From positions 24,797-88,796 of the forward strand of contig NZ_FOBC01000017.1 in NCBI RefSeq assembly GCF_900109725.1: a stretch of 64,000 nucleotides of DNA, written 5' to 3'. A program made the position numbers and the translations under genes. The notes beneath the pieces were generated by a model that did no database searches, was not told where the DNA came from, and saw only the letters and a program-made list of their open reading frames with translations. Shown here in pieces: positions 25,818 to 34,691 of the stretch (positions within the stretch are counted from its first letter, which is position 1; each line of letters opens with the position of its first letter). This DNA is from Halomonas daqiaonensis. GTDB taxonomy: Bacteria; Pseudomonadota; Gammaproteobacteria; Pseudomonadales; Halomonadaceae.

Positions 25818-27641
25818 ATGTTCGGTCAACGCGGCAGCGGTCTGCTCGGTCGGCTCTTTCGGCGCATCAACCGGCGCCGGCAGTGGCATCAGTTTCCTTT
25901 TCTCATCGCCGTACTGAACCTCGTCGCCCTGCGAGGGAATATGCGCTGGCACAACCTTTACGACACCGAGCGCGAGCGCCCGCCGGACCCCGACAAGGGC
26001 GAGCTTGACGTGCGCAGCTGCCGTACAGCCGATGGCAGCTATAACGACCTGGCGGCCCCCTGTATGGGTAAGGCCTATACCCGCTTCGGGCGCAACGTGC
26101 CCATCGCCGAGACCTTCGGCGAGACCGATGAGATGCTGATGACGCCCAGCCCGCGTGTCATCAGCCGCCGGCTGATGACACGCGAGACCTTCACGCCGGC
26201 CACCACGCTGAACGTCCTGGTGCCCGCCTGGCTGCAGTTCATGGTCCACGACTGGTTCAGTCATGGCAGCAACGACACCGAGGCGACGCCCTACGAGATC
26301 CCCCTCGATGAGGACGACGACTGGCCCTGGGGGCGCATGACGGTGCTGCGTTCGCGCCGCGATTCCACTCGCGGCCCGGCCGACGAGGGTTTCCCGGAGA
26401 CCTTCCTCAACACCGAGACCCAGTGGTGGGACGGCTCGCAGATCTATGGCAGCAGCCTCAAGCGCCAGCGCCTGGTGCGCAGCGACCCCGAGAGCGGCGA
26501 GCTGCTGACCGACGGCAAGCTTTACCTGCGTCCCGATGGCCACCTGCCCCAGGACGAGCACGGCATCGAGCTGGCGGGGGTCAACGGCAACTGGTGGGTG
26601 GGACTGTCGCTGATGCACAACCTCTTCGTCCGGGAGCACAACGCCATCGTCGACCGGCTGCGCATCGATCACCCGGATCGCGACGGTGAATGGTTGTTCC
26701 AGAAGGCGCGCCTGATCAACACCGCCCTGATCGCCAAGATCCACACCGTGGAGTGGACGCCGGCCCTGCTCGACACCCCGGAGCTGCGCCTGGGCATGCG
26801 TGCCAACTGGTGGGGCATTCTCGACGAGCACTTCTACCGCAGCCGTGGCCGGGTCAGCGACAGCGAACTGTTCAGCGGCATTGTCGGCTCACCGGTGGAT
26901 CATCACGCCGCGCCCTATGCCATCACCGAGGAGTTCAGCGCCGTCTACCGCATGCATCCGCTGGTACCTGATGACTTCGATTTCCGTCGCCTGGCCGACG
27001 ACAGCCCGCTCAAGACGTGCGGCCTGACCGAGGTGGCCGGCTCGCGGACCCACTCGCTCTACGACGAGGTGCCGCTGGCCGATGCGCTCTATTCGCTGGG
27101 CACCAGCCACCCCGGCGCGCTGGTGCTGCACAATTTCCCGAGTCATCTCCAACAGCACGCCAAGCAGGCGCCCCATGAGCGCACCATCGACCTGGCCTCC
27201 ATCGACGTGCTGCGCGACCGCGAGCGCGGGGTGCCGCGCTACTGCCGCTTCCGCCGTCTGATCGACATGCCGGCGCCGGCGAGCTTCGCCGAGCTCACCG
27301 ACAATCCCGAGTGGCAACGCGAGCTGGAGGCAGTCTATGGCAACGTGGAGCAGGTCGACCTGCTCACCGGCTGCCTCGCCGAGACGCCGCCGCCGGGTTT
27401 TGCCTTCAGCGACACTGCCTTCCGCATCTTCATCCTGATGGCTTCCCGGCGCCTCAAGAGCGACCGCTTCTTCACAGACGACTACATCCCCGAGGTCTAC
27501 ACCCCGGCGGGGATGCAGTGGATCGACGACAACGGCCTGCGCACGGTGATCGGTCGCCACTTTCCCGAGTTGGTGCCGCGGATGGAAGGGGTGCGCAATG
27601 TCTTCTTCCCCTGGTCTCGTGAAACCAGGTCTCGTGAATAG
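25818..27641 (+). CDS. Cyclooxygenase/alpha-dioxygenase-like heme peroxidase
   Basis: A 607-residue member of the animal-type heme peroxidase superfamily, closest in layout to plant fatty-acid alpha-dioxygenases and cyclooxygenases. The distal His144 is in LQFMVHDWFSHG. The proximal His380 and, three residues before it, Tyr377 are in FSAVYRMHPLVPDD, matching the FNTLYHWHPLLPD signature whose Tyr forms the radical that abstracts hydrogen from the fatty acid. Peroxidase-only enzymes lack this Tyr. GSQIYGSS and NLFVREHNAI are further family marks. No signal peptide is obvious; the N-terminus is basic. The start follows GGGAGGAGCTTC. It heads a tight gene string with a P450-like protein, an Old Yellow Enzyme relative and a di-heme cytochrome. 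Confidence 0.85.
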   Translation: MFGQRGSGLLGRLFRRINRRRQWHQFPFLIAVLNLVALRGNMRWHNLYDTERERPPDPDKGELDVRSCRTADGSYNDLAAPCMGKAYTRFGRNVPIAETFGETDEMLMTPSPRVISRRLMTRETFTPATTLNVLVPAWLQFMVHDWFSHGSNDTEATPYEIPLDEDDDWPWGRMTVLRSRRDSTRGPADEGFPETFLNTETQWWDGSQIYGSSLKRQRLVRSDPESGELLTDGKLYLRPDGHLPQDEHGIELAGVNGNWWVGLSLMHNLFVREHNAIVDRLRIDHPDRDGEWLFQKARLINTALIAKIHTVEWTPALLDTPELRLGMRANWWGILDEHFYRSRGRVSDSELFSGIVGSPVDHHAAPYAITEEFSAVYRMHPLVPDDFDFRRLADDSPLKTCGLTEVAGSRTHSLYDEVPLADALYSLGTSHPGALVLHNFPSHLQQHAKQAPHERTIDLASIDVLRDRERGVPRYCRFRRLIDMPAPASFAELTDNPEWQRELEAVYGNVEQVDLLTGCLAETPPPGFAFSDTAFRIFILMASRRLKSDRFFTDDYIPEVYTPAGMQWIDDNGLRTVIGRHFPELVPRMEGVRNVFFPWSRETRSRE

Positions 27642-27650
27642 GGAGGCACC

Positions 27651-28559
27651 ATGGCCAGGCGCCTGAGCATTCCCGGTCTCGTCAACCTGCTGGAGGTGAG
27701 CGATGCCCGGGAGATCCGCGAGCTGGATGCCGAGCCGGGCATCGACCGCCACCTGGCGCCCGCCGGCGGGCTGATCAATCGCCTGCGACTGGCCCGCCTG
27801 CGCCAGGCCTTGGTGTTCGATGACCAGCCGCTGCCCGCCTTGCTGCCCCGCGAGGCGCAGGGCCGCGAGTCCCGCCACGCCGAACTGGGCCAGCGCCTCG
27901 ATGAGCGCGCCGAAGCAACGGCCTGGCGCCAGGATCCGGCCTTCAAGACCCTGGTGGAGGCGGTGGCCGGCCAGGCCGAGGGCGAGGCGCTGGGACCCGC
28001 CGCCCAGGGGTTGTTGGGGCGGCTGTTTCACGATGAGTACCATGCCGACCAGGAAAGCTATGCGGCGGCCCGGCTGCTCAACGCCTATCCGCGCATCAAC
28101 GTATTGCGTGCCCTGGGCCAACGGGTCAGTGGGCGCCTGGGCCGTGCCCGGCGATTGCTGGCCGAGCGCGCCCGGGCCGAGCCACTGGCGCTGCATGCGA
28201 CCGGCATCGCCGTGCACAACCTGGTGGCGTCACTGGCGGCGATGCGTGAGCTGGCCGCCTCGCCCCAGGCCCATGGGCTCTCCCTGGCGGCGGTAATGGG
28301 CCGCACCCTCTCGGCGCCGGAGACGCTGCTGCGCCGGGTGAGGAGGCCGCTGTCGACGCCTTGCGCACCACGACGGCTGGAACCCGACGACCTGGTGGTG
28401 CTGCGCCTGGCGGATGCCGCCAGAGGCAGCGGTGACCGCGAGCTGGCTTTCATGGGTCAGAGCTGGGCGCGCTGCCCGGCCCAGAGCTTCATTCTGGCGC
28501 TGCTGGCGGCGGTCTGGGAGCAGGCCATGACCGTGCAGCAAGGAGGGCGAGGCGCATGA
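27651..28559 (+). CDS. Unknown protein, possibly P450-like
   Basis: A 302-residue protein that I do not recognise firmly. Its start (SIPGLVNLLEVSDAREIREL) resembles how many P450s begin. Near the end TLLRRVRRPLS, then DDLVVLRLADAARG, then MGQSWARCPAQSFILALLAAV recall in order the meander and Cys-ligand regions of P450, but the FxxGxRxCxG motif is not matched and the protein is ~100 residues short. It starts 9 nt after the heme dioxygenase stop behind GGGAGG and overlaps the next gene by 4 nt (ATGA). In fungi, dioxygenase and P450 domains are fused (Ppo-type), which makes this position suggestive only. Confidence 0.5.
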   Translation: MARRLSIPGLVNLLEVSDAREIRELDAEPGIDRHLAPAGGLINRLRLARLRQALVFDDQPLPALLPREAQGRESRHAELGQRLDERAEATAWRQDPAFKTLVEAVAGQAEGEALGPAAQGLLGRLFHDEYHADQESYAAARLLNAYPRINVLRALGQRVSGRLGRARRLLAERARAEPLALHATGIAVHNLVASLAAMRELAASPQAHGLSLAAVMGRTLSAPETLLRRVRRPLSTPCAPRRLEPDDLVVLRLADAARGSGDRELAFMGQSWARCPAQSFILALLAAVWEQAMTVQQGGRGA

Positions 28560-29926
28560 GCGAGGACGTCATCTTCACGCCGCTGAAGTGGCGCAACATC
28601 GAGATCAAGAACCGCCTGCTGCGTTCGAACATCTCCGGGCGCTTCGACAACGAGGACGGCAGCCTGACCCAGACCCGCATCAACTGGGAGTGCCGTTTTG
28701 CCCGCGGTGGGGTGGGGGCCATCCTCTCATCCTTCGTGCCGGTGCAGATGGAAGGGCGCATCGTCGCCGGCTACGCCACTATCCATCGCGACGACTTCAT
28801 TCCCCTCTGGCAGCGTCTCGGCGAGGCGGTGCATCGCTTCGACTGCAAGTACATCCTGCAGCTCAGTCACTCCGGCCGGCAGATGGACCTGCCCGGGGTG
28901 CACAACCAACATCGGCGAGCACCCAGCGCCACCGGCCACAAGGAATCGCTGCATGGCTTCCTGTGCCGGGCGATGACCGGCCACGAGGTCGAGTGCACCG
29001 TCGAGGCCTTCGCCCGCGGCGCCTGGCGAGCCCGGGAAGCGGGGCTCGACGGCGTGGAACTGCACGCCGCCAACGGCTATCTCTTCACCCAGTTCCTGAG
29101 CTCGGCGATCAACGACCGAAACGACCGCTACGGCGGCTCGCTGATGAACCGGGCTCGCTTCCTGCTGGAGGTGATCGAGGCAATACGCGACCGGGTGGGG
29201 CCGGATTTCCACCTGCAGGTCAAGATCAGCGCCGTGGACCACAACGACGTGCTGCCCTGGGAAGGCAAGGGCAACAGCCTGGCAGATACCGTACAGGTGT
29301 GCCGGTGGGCCGAGACCGCCGGCGCCGACGCCCTGCATGTCTCGCTGGGTAGCCTCTTTCCCCATCCCCTGAATCCGCCCGGCGACTTCCCCTTCGAGAC
29401 CATCGTCAGCACCTACGACGCCATGCTCTCCGCCGGCGTCGACACCTTCCGCAACTACCTGCTGTTCCGCTACCCGGCGCTGCGCTGGATCTTCCGCTGG
29501 CTGTGGTTCCGCCACCGGCGCGGCCGCGAGTTGGAGGGCATCGGCCTGGACGAGGCACGCGCCATCCGCGCGGCGGTGAACATCCCGGTGATCAGCACCG
29601 GTGGCTACCAGCGCGCCTCCCTGGTGCGCGAGGCCATCAATTCGGGTGCCTGCGATGCGGTCTCCAGCGCCCGGGCGCTGATCGCCAACCCTGACATGCC
29701 GCGCCAATGGCAGGCCGGCCACGACACGCCGGAGAATCCCTGCACCTTCTGCAACAAGTGCCTGCTCAATGCGCCCAAGAATCCCCTGGGTTGCTACGAG
29801 CTGGATCGCTTCGGCGGTGACCACGAGCGCATGCTCGAGACCCTGATGGCCATCTACGAGACCCGGCCCGAGCTGCAGTTGCCGCCGGTGGCGCCGTCTC
29901 GAGAAACGCAAGCGCATACCCCGTGA
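28556..29926 (+). CDS. NADH:flavin oxidoreductase, Old Yellow Enzyme family with Cys cluster
   Basis: A 456-residue FMN enzyme. The TIM barrel starts LFTPLKWRNIEIKNRL-like (FTPLKWRNIEIKNRLLRSN), with the active-site region GVELHAANGYLFTQFLSSAIN and NDRNDRYGGSLMNRARF. Near the C-terminus CTFCNKC and a further Cys in NPLGCYE form a C-x2-C-x2-C-x11-C set, as in the 4Fe-4S-containing 2,4-dienoyl-CoA reductase group, although the C-terminal FAD/NAD domain of that group is absent. It should reduce an activated C=C bond. Start overlaps the previous stop by 4 nt. In plants such an enzyme (OPR3) reduces an oxylipin, which fits the neighbours. Confidence 0.85.
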   Translation: MSEDVIFTPLKWRNIEIKNRLLRSNISGRFDNEDGSLTQTRINWECRFARGGVGAILSSFVPVQMEGRIVAGYATIHRDDFIPLWQRLGEAVHRFDCKYILQLSHSGRQMDLPGVHNQHRRAPSATGHKESLHGFLCRAMTGHEVECTVEAFARGAWRAREAGLDGVELHAANGYLFTQFLSSAINDRNDRYGGSLMNRARFLLEVIEAIRDRVGPDFHLQVKISAVDHNDVLPWEGKGNSLADTVQVCRWAETAGADALHVSLGSLFPHPLNPPGDFPFETIVSTYDAMLSAGVDTFRNYLLFRYPALRWIFRWLWFRHRRGRELEGIGLDEARAIRAAVNIPVISTGGYQRASLVREAINSGACDAVSSARALIANPDMPRQWQAGHDTPENPCTFCNKCLLNAPKNPLGCYELDRFGGDHERMLETLMAIYETRPELQLPPVAPSRETQAHTP

Positions 29927-29933
29927 GGCCGCC

Positions 29934-31487
29934 ATGAGACGCCAGGAGCCCCCCGTCACCGCCGTGCAGCACGAGACCCGCCGTCGTCGGCGGCGGTACC
30001 TGCCGTTGACCCTGCTGGCGCTGGCCGTGGTGGTGGCCGGCGTGCTGGTGCTGGCGATCGGTGTCCCTACCCTGTGGCGCTACAGCGGTGAGTCGGTGCG
30101 CCACTACGCCGATCCCGAGGCGCACTTCCGCCATGGCTCCATCGGCAGCGAGCCGGAAAGCGGCCTGCCGGTGCGGCTGTGGCGGGTGCTGCCCGAACTC
30201 TTCCCCGAGGTACTCGCCGAGGAGGGCTACGCGGCCTTCGGCTTCCTCTACGCCTCGGGTGACAGCCTCGAGGCGGGTGACCTGCCCATCGGAGTGGGCA
30301 CACGCGAGGTGCGCGGCGTGGAACTGGGGTGGCTAAACTGTGCGGCGTGCCATACCGGCACGGTGCGCGAGTCTCCTGGGTCGCAACCGCGGCTGATATC
30401 GGGTATGCCCGCCAACAACCTGGACCTCAACGGCTTCATCGCCTTCCTGCTGGAGATCGCCGACGACCCGCGACTCGCGCCGGACAGCGTGTTCGCCGCC
30501 ATGGAGGAGCAGGGCCAGGAGCTTGGCTGGATCGAGCGCCTGGTGTGGCGGTACGCGGTGCTGCCGCGGGTACGCGAGGGGCTGCTGGAGACCCGGGCGC
30601 GGCTCGCACCGCTGCTGGCGGAGCAGCCGGCCTGGGGGCCGGGACGGGTCGATACCTTCAATCCCTACAAGCTGATCCAGTTCGACATGACCCTCGCCGA
30701 CCTGGCGGAGGACGAGCGGATCGGCACCGCGGACTTCCCGTCGATCTTCCTTCAGCGTCCTCGCCAGGGCATGGACCTGCATTGGGACGGCAACAACGCC
30801 TCGCTGCAGGAGCGCAACCTGAGCGCCGCCCTGGGTGCCGGGGTCACCGAGGAGAGCGCCGACCATGCCGCCATCGAGCGGGTCGCCGACTGGCTGCTCG
30901 ACCTCGAGCCGCCGCCGAGCCCCCACGACCCAGATGCCGACAGCGTGGCGGCCGGCAAGGCGCTCTACATGCGCCACTGTGCCGATTGCCACGGCTATCA
31001 GGAGGGCGAGCGCTACGTCTTCGAGGGCGAGCAGCTCGGCGAGGTGGTACCCAACGCCACGCTAGGGGCTGACCCGGCGCGCCTGGACAGCTATACCCAG
31101 ACACTGCGCCTCTATCAGCTCACCCTCTTCGCCGATGACGAGCGCTACCGCTTCCGCCACTTCCGCAAGACCGACGGCTACGCCAACCAGCCCCTCGACG
31201 GACTCTGGCTGCGCGCCCCCTACCTGCACAACGGCTCGGTGCCGACCCTGCACGACCTGCTGTTGCCCCCGGAAGAGCGCCCCGTGGCCTTCTTGCGTGG
31301 CCTGGACGTGCTGGATGGCGAGAAGGGCGGATTCTTGGCTCCCGACTGTATCCCTGGGGCCCCCTTGGACGAGGGCTTCTGTTTCGATACTCGTCTGCCG
31401 GGCAACGGCAAGCAGGGGCATACTTATGGCACCGCGCTGCCGCCGGATGACCGGGCGGTTCTGCTCGACTACTTGTTGACCTTCTGA
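29934..31487 (+). CDS. Membrane-anchored di-heme c-type cytochrome (copy 2)
   Basis: A 517-residue paralogue of the protein at 23695-25158. An Arg-rich segment precedes a transmembrane anchor (~22-44). Heme motifs are CAACH at 136-140 and CADCH at 349-353. LHWDGNNASLQERNLSAALG (283-302) and LWLRAPYLHNGSVPTLHDLL are shared with copy 1. It starts 7 nt after the Old Yellow Enzyme gene. Its stop codon lies in a 15-nt tandem repeat. Periplasmic electron transfer or lipid oxygenation is inferred from the di-heme peroxidase superfamily. Confidence 0.82.
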   Translation: MRRQEPPVTAVQHETRRRRRRYLPLTLLALAVVVAGVLVLAIGVPTLWRYSGESVRHYADPEAHFRHGSIGSEPESGLPVRLWRVLPELFPEVLAEEGYAAFGFLYASGDSLEAGDLPIGVGTREVRGVELGWLNCAACHTGTVRESPGSQPRLISGMPANNLDLNGFIAFLLEIADDPRLAPDSVFAAMEEQGQELGWIERLVWRYAVLPRVREGLLETRARLAPLLAEQPAWGPGRVDTFNPYKLIQFDMTLADLAEDERIGTADFPSIFLQRPRQGMDLHWDGNNASLQERNLSAALGAGVTEESADHAAIERVADWLLDLEPPPSPHDPDADSVAAGKALYMRHCADCHGYQEGERYVFEGEQLGEVVPNATLGADPARLDSYTQTLRLYQLTLFADDERYRFRHFRKTDGYANQPLDGLWLRAPYLHNGSVPTLHDLLLPPEERPVAFLRGLDVLDGEKGGFLAPDCIPGAPLDEGFCFDTRLPGNGKQGHTYGTALPPDDRAVLLDYLLTF

Positions 31488-31518
31488 ATATTGACCTTCT
31501 GAATATTGACCTTCTTCG
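31477..31518. repeat. 15-nt tandem repeat across a stop codon
   Basis: TTGACCTTCTGAATA occurs at 31477-31491 and 31492-31506, with a third partial copy at 31507-31516. The stop of the di-heme cytochrome gene falls in the first unit and is therefore duplicated in frame. Confidence 0.8.
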
Positions 31519-31563
31519 CTGAGTTTTTATGCGCTGACGCATCTGGCCCCAGGGAGTACCGAC

Positions 31564-31956
31564 ATGCAGACTTCACAGGACACCTTCCGGACCTATCGGC
31601 GGGTGATGCAGGTGGGCATCGCCCTCAACGTGCTGATCGGCCTGTGGCTGTGGTGGTGGCCGGCCAGTTTGCTCGAGATCATCAGGGCCGACCTGGCGGC
31701 GCCCTTGACATGGCCCCGCTACGCCGGCCTGGCCATGCTGGCGATGGGGCTGCTTTACCTCCCGGCCGCTTTGTCGCCGCTGCATAACCGCCTGGTAGCG
31801 CTGCTGTCGATCCTGTTCCGCGGGCTCTTCGCGCTGTTCTTCCTGTTCGCCTCGGGACTGTTGTGGCTACCTGCGCTCTACGAGGCGGTACTGGCCGTGC
31901 TGCAGGGGATAACCTTCTGGCGAGGGTGGCGCGCGGACCTGATGGCCAAACCTTAG
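31564..31956 (+). CDS. Small four-helix membrane protein (copy 2)
   Basis: A 130-residue hydrophobic protein with about four transmembrane helices (IALNVLIGLWLWWWPASLL, then LAMLAMGLLYLPAALSP). Paralogue of 25193-25564 and, like it, beside a di-heme cytochrome gene. A ribosome site CAGGGAG lies upstream. The mirrored arrangement suggests it works with the cytochrome. Confidence 0.72.
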   Translation: MQTSQDTFRTYRRVMQVGIALNVLIGLWLWWWPASLLEIIRADLAAPLTWPRYAGLAMLAMGLLYLPAALSPLHNRLVALLSILFRGLFALFFLFASGLLWLPALYEAVLAVLQGITFWRGWRADLMAKP

Positions 31957-31978
31957 GAACTTGCCACTCAGAAAAGAC

Positions 31979-32008
31979 CAGGGGCCCGCGATTGCTAGCG
32001 GGCCCCTG
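31979..32008 (-). terminator. Stem-loop between convergent genes
   Basis: A perfect 11-bp stem CAGGGGCCCGC / GCGGGCCCCTG with an 8-nt loop. On the minus strand it is followed by GTCTTTTC, so it best serves the minus-strand gene at 32052-32390; it may also stop transcription from the left. Confidence 0.6.
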
Positions 32009-32051
32009 CTATGGTGCGGCTGTCGGGAGTCGGGTAGAAAAAGCTGTGACG

Positions 32052-32390
32052 CTAGTCGACAACGGCCCCATTCCGGAAGTTTTCCCAGGCATGGTGGTAA
32101 AGCACGCCGGCATAACCGTTGCGCTGCATGACCTTGAGGATCTTCGCCGGGTCGCTGCCTTCCAGGGCCTTGTGCAGTTTTGCCCGCTGCTCGTCATCGA
32201 GCTCCTCGTACCAGTGGTAGGGCTCGCCCTGGGCGTTGCCGTCCTCGGCCTTGCGCATCAGGTCGATCTCGATGCGCCCACCATGGCGATACAGGATGTC
32301 GTAGCCCTCCTGCAGGTGACTCGTCGGCACATCGCTCGGTTTCTCGAGACCTTCCAGCACGTTGTAGTAGTAATAGCTCAGCGGTTGCAT
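32052..32390 (-). CDS. Hypothetical protein, 112 residues
   Basis: Starts MQPLSYYYYNVLEGLEKPSD behind GGAGGAGCCCT. It is rich in Tyr, Glu and Lys with no membrane segment or signal peptide (YHWYEELDDEQRAKLHKALE, AGVLYHHAWENF). No family recognised. It stands alone between two terminator-like structures and the aconitase gene. Confidence 0.65.
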   Translation of the reverse strand: MQPLSYYYYNVLEGLEKPSDVPTSHLQEGYDILYRHGGRIEIDLMRKAEDGNAQGEPYHWYEELDDEQRAKLHKALEGSDPAKILKVMQRNGYAGVLYHHAWENFRNGAVVD

Positions 32391-32562
32391 AGGGCTCCTC
32401 CAGCGGTATGCCGTTGCGCGTTCATCCTTGACGGCTGTTCCTGATTCCATCCTGACCGAGATAGGCCGCCGAGCTCAATCGAAAAATGACGATCAGCGTA
32501 TTTCGGGGTAATGGCACCGACAGGCCCAGAGCTGGGTGACTATTGCCGGGAAGGCCCCGGCG

Positions 32563-34500
32563 TCAGGCTTCCTCACGTACCAGCTGGATCAGGCTGCCGT
32601 TGCGGATCATGTCGACCTGTCGCTTCGACAGACCATGGTGCATGGTGTAGTGCTCCTCCTTGGTGCGGTTGTGCAGCGTCACCTCCTCGTCGCTTTCCAG
32701 GGCCGAGACGATGTCATCCAGGGCCAGCTCGTCGTCCTGGTCGATACTGTCGAGGTCGTCGGGATTGGCAAAGGTCAGCGGCACGACGCCGAAGTTGGCC
32801 AGGTTCTGCCAGTGGATGCGGCCGTAGGAGATCGCGCAGACCGCGCGCAGACCCAGGTAGCGCGGGGCGATGGCGGCGTGCTCGCGGCTCGAGCCCTGGC
32901 CGTAGTTCCTGCCGGCGACGATGAAGAAGCCGTCACCGTCGAGCTCCTTTGCCCTTTGGGTGAACTTCTTGTCGACGGCGTGGAAGACATACTCGGCGAT
33001 GGCCGGGATGTTGCTGCGCAGCGGCAGCACCTCGGCACCGGCGGGCATGATCTCGTCGGTGGAGACGTCGTCGCCCAGCTTGAGCAGCACCGGCCCCGAG
33101 AACTCGGCCGGAACGGGCTCGAATTCAGGCAGCGACTTGACATTCGGCCCCTTGATCACCTCCACCAGACGACCATCCTCGGCGGGGGCGACGAGCATCT
33201 CGCGATTGATGACGATCTTCTCGGGCTCCCTGAAGGTCGGGTAGCTCATCTCCAGGTCGCGCGGGTCGGTGATCTTTCCGGTCAGCGCGGCGGCGGTGGC
33301 GGTTTCCGGGCTGCACAGGAAGACCCTGTCCTCGGTGGTGCCGGAGCGTCCCGGAAAGTTGCGTGGCACGGTGCGCAGGCTGTTGCGGTCGGTGGCCGGC
33401 GCCTGGCCCATGCCGATGCAGCCGTTGCAACCGGCCTGGTGCAGGCGCGCACCGGCGTGGATCAGGCGCGACAGATAGCTCTCGATGGTGAGGTTCTCGA
33501 GGATCTGGCGCGAGGTGGGGTTGATGTCGAACGAGACCCCGGGCCTGATATGGCGACCCTCGACCATCATCGCCGGCACGGCAAAGTCACGAAAGCCGGG
33601 GTTGGCCGATGAGCCGACATAGGCCTGGTAGACCTCTTCGCCTTCCACCTCGCGCACCTTCTTGACGTTGCCGGGACTGCTGGGCAGGGCGATCATCGGC
33701 TCCACGCGGGAGAGGTCGAGGCTGACGTGCTCGTCATACTCGGCCCCCTCGTCGGGAAGCAGTTCGCGCCAGTCGTCGCCGCGCTCCTGGCGCTCCAGGA
33801 AGCGCTTGACCTCACCATCGGAAGGAAACACCGAGGTCGTCGCCCCCATCTCGGTGCCCATGTTGGCGATTACGTGGCGATCCATGGCGCTCAGAGACTC
33901 GAGGCCGGGGCCGTAATACTCGAAGACCTTGCCGGCGCCGCCCTTGACGCCGAAACGGCGCAACATCTCCAGCACCACATCCTTGGCGCTGACCCAGTCG
34001 GGCAATTCGCCGGTCAGCTCGACCCCCACCACTTCCGGCATCTTCAGGTAGAGCGGCTTGCCGGCCATGGCCAGGGCGACTTCCAGGCCGCCGGCCCCCG
34101 TGGCGAACATGCCCAGTGCTCCGGCCGCCGGGGTGTGGCTGTCCGAGCCGACCAGCGTCTTGCCGGGAATGCCGAAACGCTCCTGATGGACGGGGTGGCT
34201 GACCCCGTTGCCCGCCGGGCTGAACCAGACCCCGAACTTGCGACAGGCGCTCTGCAGGAAGAGGTGGTCGTCGGGGTTCTTGAAGTCCTCCTGGATGAGG
34301 TTGTGGTCGACGTACTGAGCCGAGAGTTCGGTCTGCACGCGGTCGATCTGCATGGCCTCGAACTCCAGCATCACCAGGGTACCGGTAGCGTCCTGGGTCA
34401 GGGTCTGGTCGATGGCAAGCCCGATTTCTTCGCCTGGTACCATCCTGCCTGACAGCAGGTGGGACTCGATCAGCTTGTGGGTCACATTTTGCCGCGTCAT
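32563..34500 (-). CDS. Aconitate hydratase, short (Aquifex) type
   Basis: Isomerises citrate to isocitrate via cis-aconitate in the TCA cycle. At 645 residues it belongs to the short aconitase group rather than AcnA (~900) or AcnB (~860). SDSHTPAAGALGMFATGAGG near residue 118 is the substrate and cluster region. The 4Fe-4S ligands are in DHNL..., GCNGCIGMG (near 355) and VFLCSPETA (near 390). A swivel domain follows (GDDVSTDEIMPAG, then GRNYGQGSSREHAA). ATG follows GGAGCGTGTC. No other TCA gene is near. Confidence 0.9.
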   Translation of the reverse strand: MTRQNVTHKLIESHLLSGRMVPGEEIGLAIDQTLTQDATGTLVMLEFEAMQIDRVQTELSAQYVDHNLIQEDFKNPDDHLFLQSACRKFGVWFSPAGNGVSHPVHQERFGIPGKTLVGSDSHTPAAGALGMFATGAGGLEVALAMAGKPLYLKMPEVVGVELTGELPDWVSAKDVVLEMLRRFGVKGGAGKVFEYYGPGLESLSAMDRHVIANMGTEMGATTSVFPSDGEVKRFLERQERGDDWRELLPDEGAEYDEHVSLDLSRVEPMIALPSSPGNVKKVREVEGEEVYQAYVGSSANPGFRDFAVPAMMVEGRHIRPGVSFDINPTSRQILENLTIESYLSRLIHAGARLHQAGCNGCIGMGQAPATDRNSLRTVPRNFPGRSGTTEDRVFLCSPETATAAALTGKITDPRDLEMSYPTFREPEKIVINREMLVAPAEDGRLVEVIKGPNVKSLPEFEPVPAEFSGPVLLKLGDDVSTDEIMPAGAEVLPLRSNIPAIAEYVFHAVDKKFTQRAKELDGDGFFIVAGRNYGQGSSREHAAIAPRYLGLRAVCAISYGRIHWQNLANFGVVPLTFANPDDLDSIDQDDELALDDIVSALESDEEVTLHNRTKEEHYTMHHGLSKRQVDMIRNGSLIQLVREEA

Positions 34501-34638
34501 GACACGCTCCCGTCATTGTCTCGCCTTCAGTCTAGCACTCTGTTGGTGGCGGCCCTGCCAGGGAGGCGGCTCGACGGGAGCGTCAACCTTGTCTAGCGTT
34601 ATATTGCTAATGTTCTTTATTCTTTGTGGTTCGATTTT

Positions 34639-34658
34639 CATTCATCATAAAATGAATG
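34639..34658. promoter_or_regulatory. Inverted repeat before the ABC/DsrE operon
   Basis: CATTCAT-CATAAA-ATGAATG, perfect 7-nt arms in an AT-rich stretch 34 nt upstream of the substrate-binding protein start. A likely operator; the regulator is unknown. Confidence 0.45.
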
Positions 34659-34691
34659 GTTAACTCATTCCGCAAGGTCGGAGGTGTCGTC

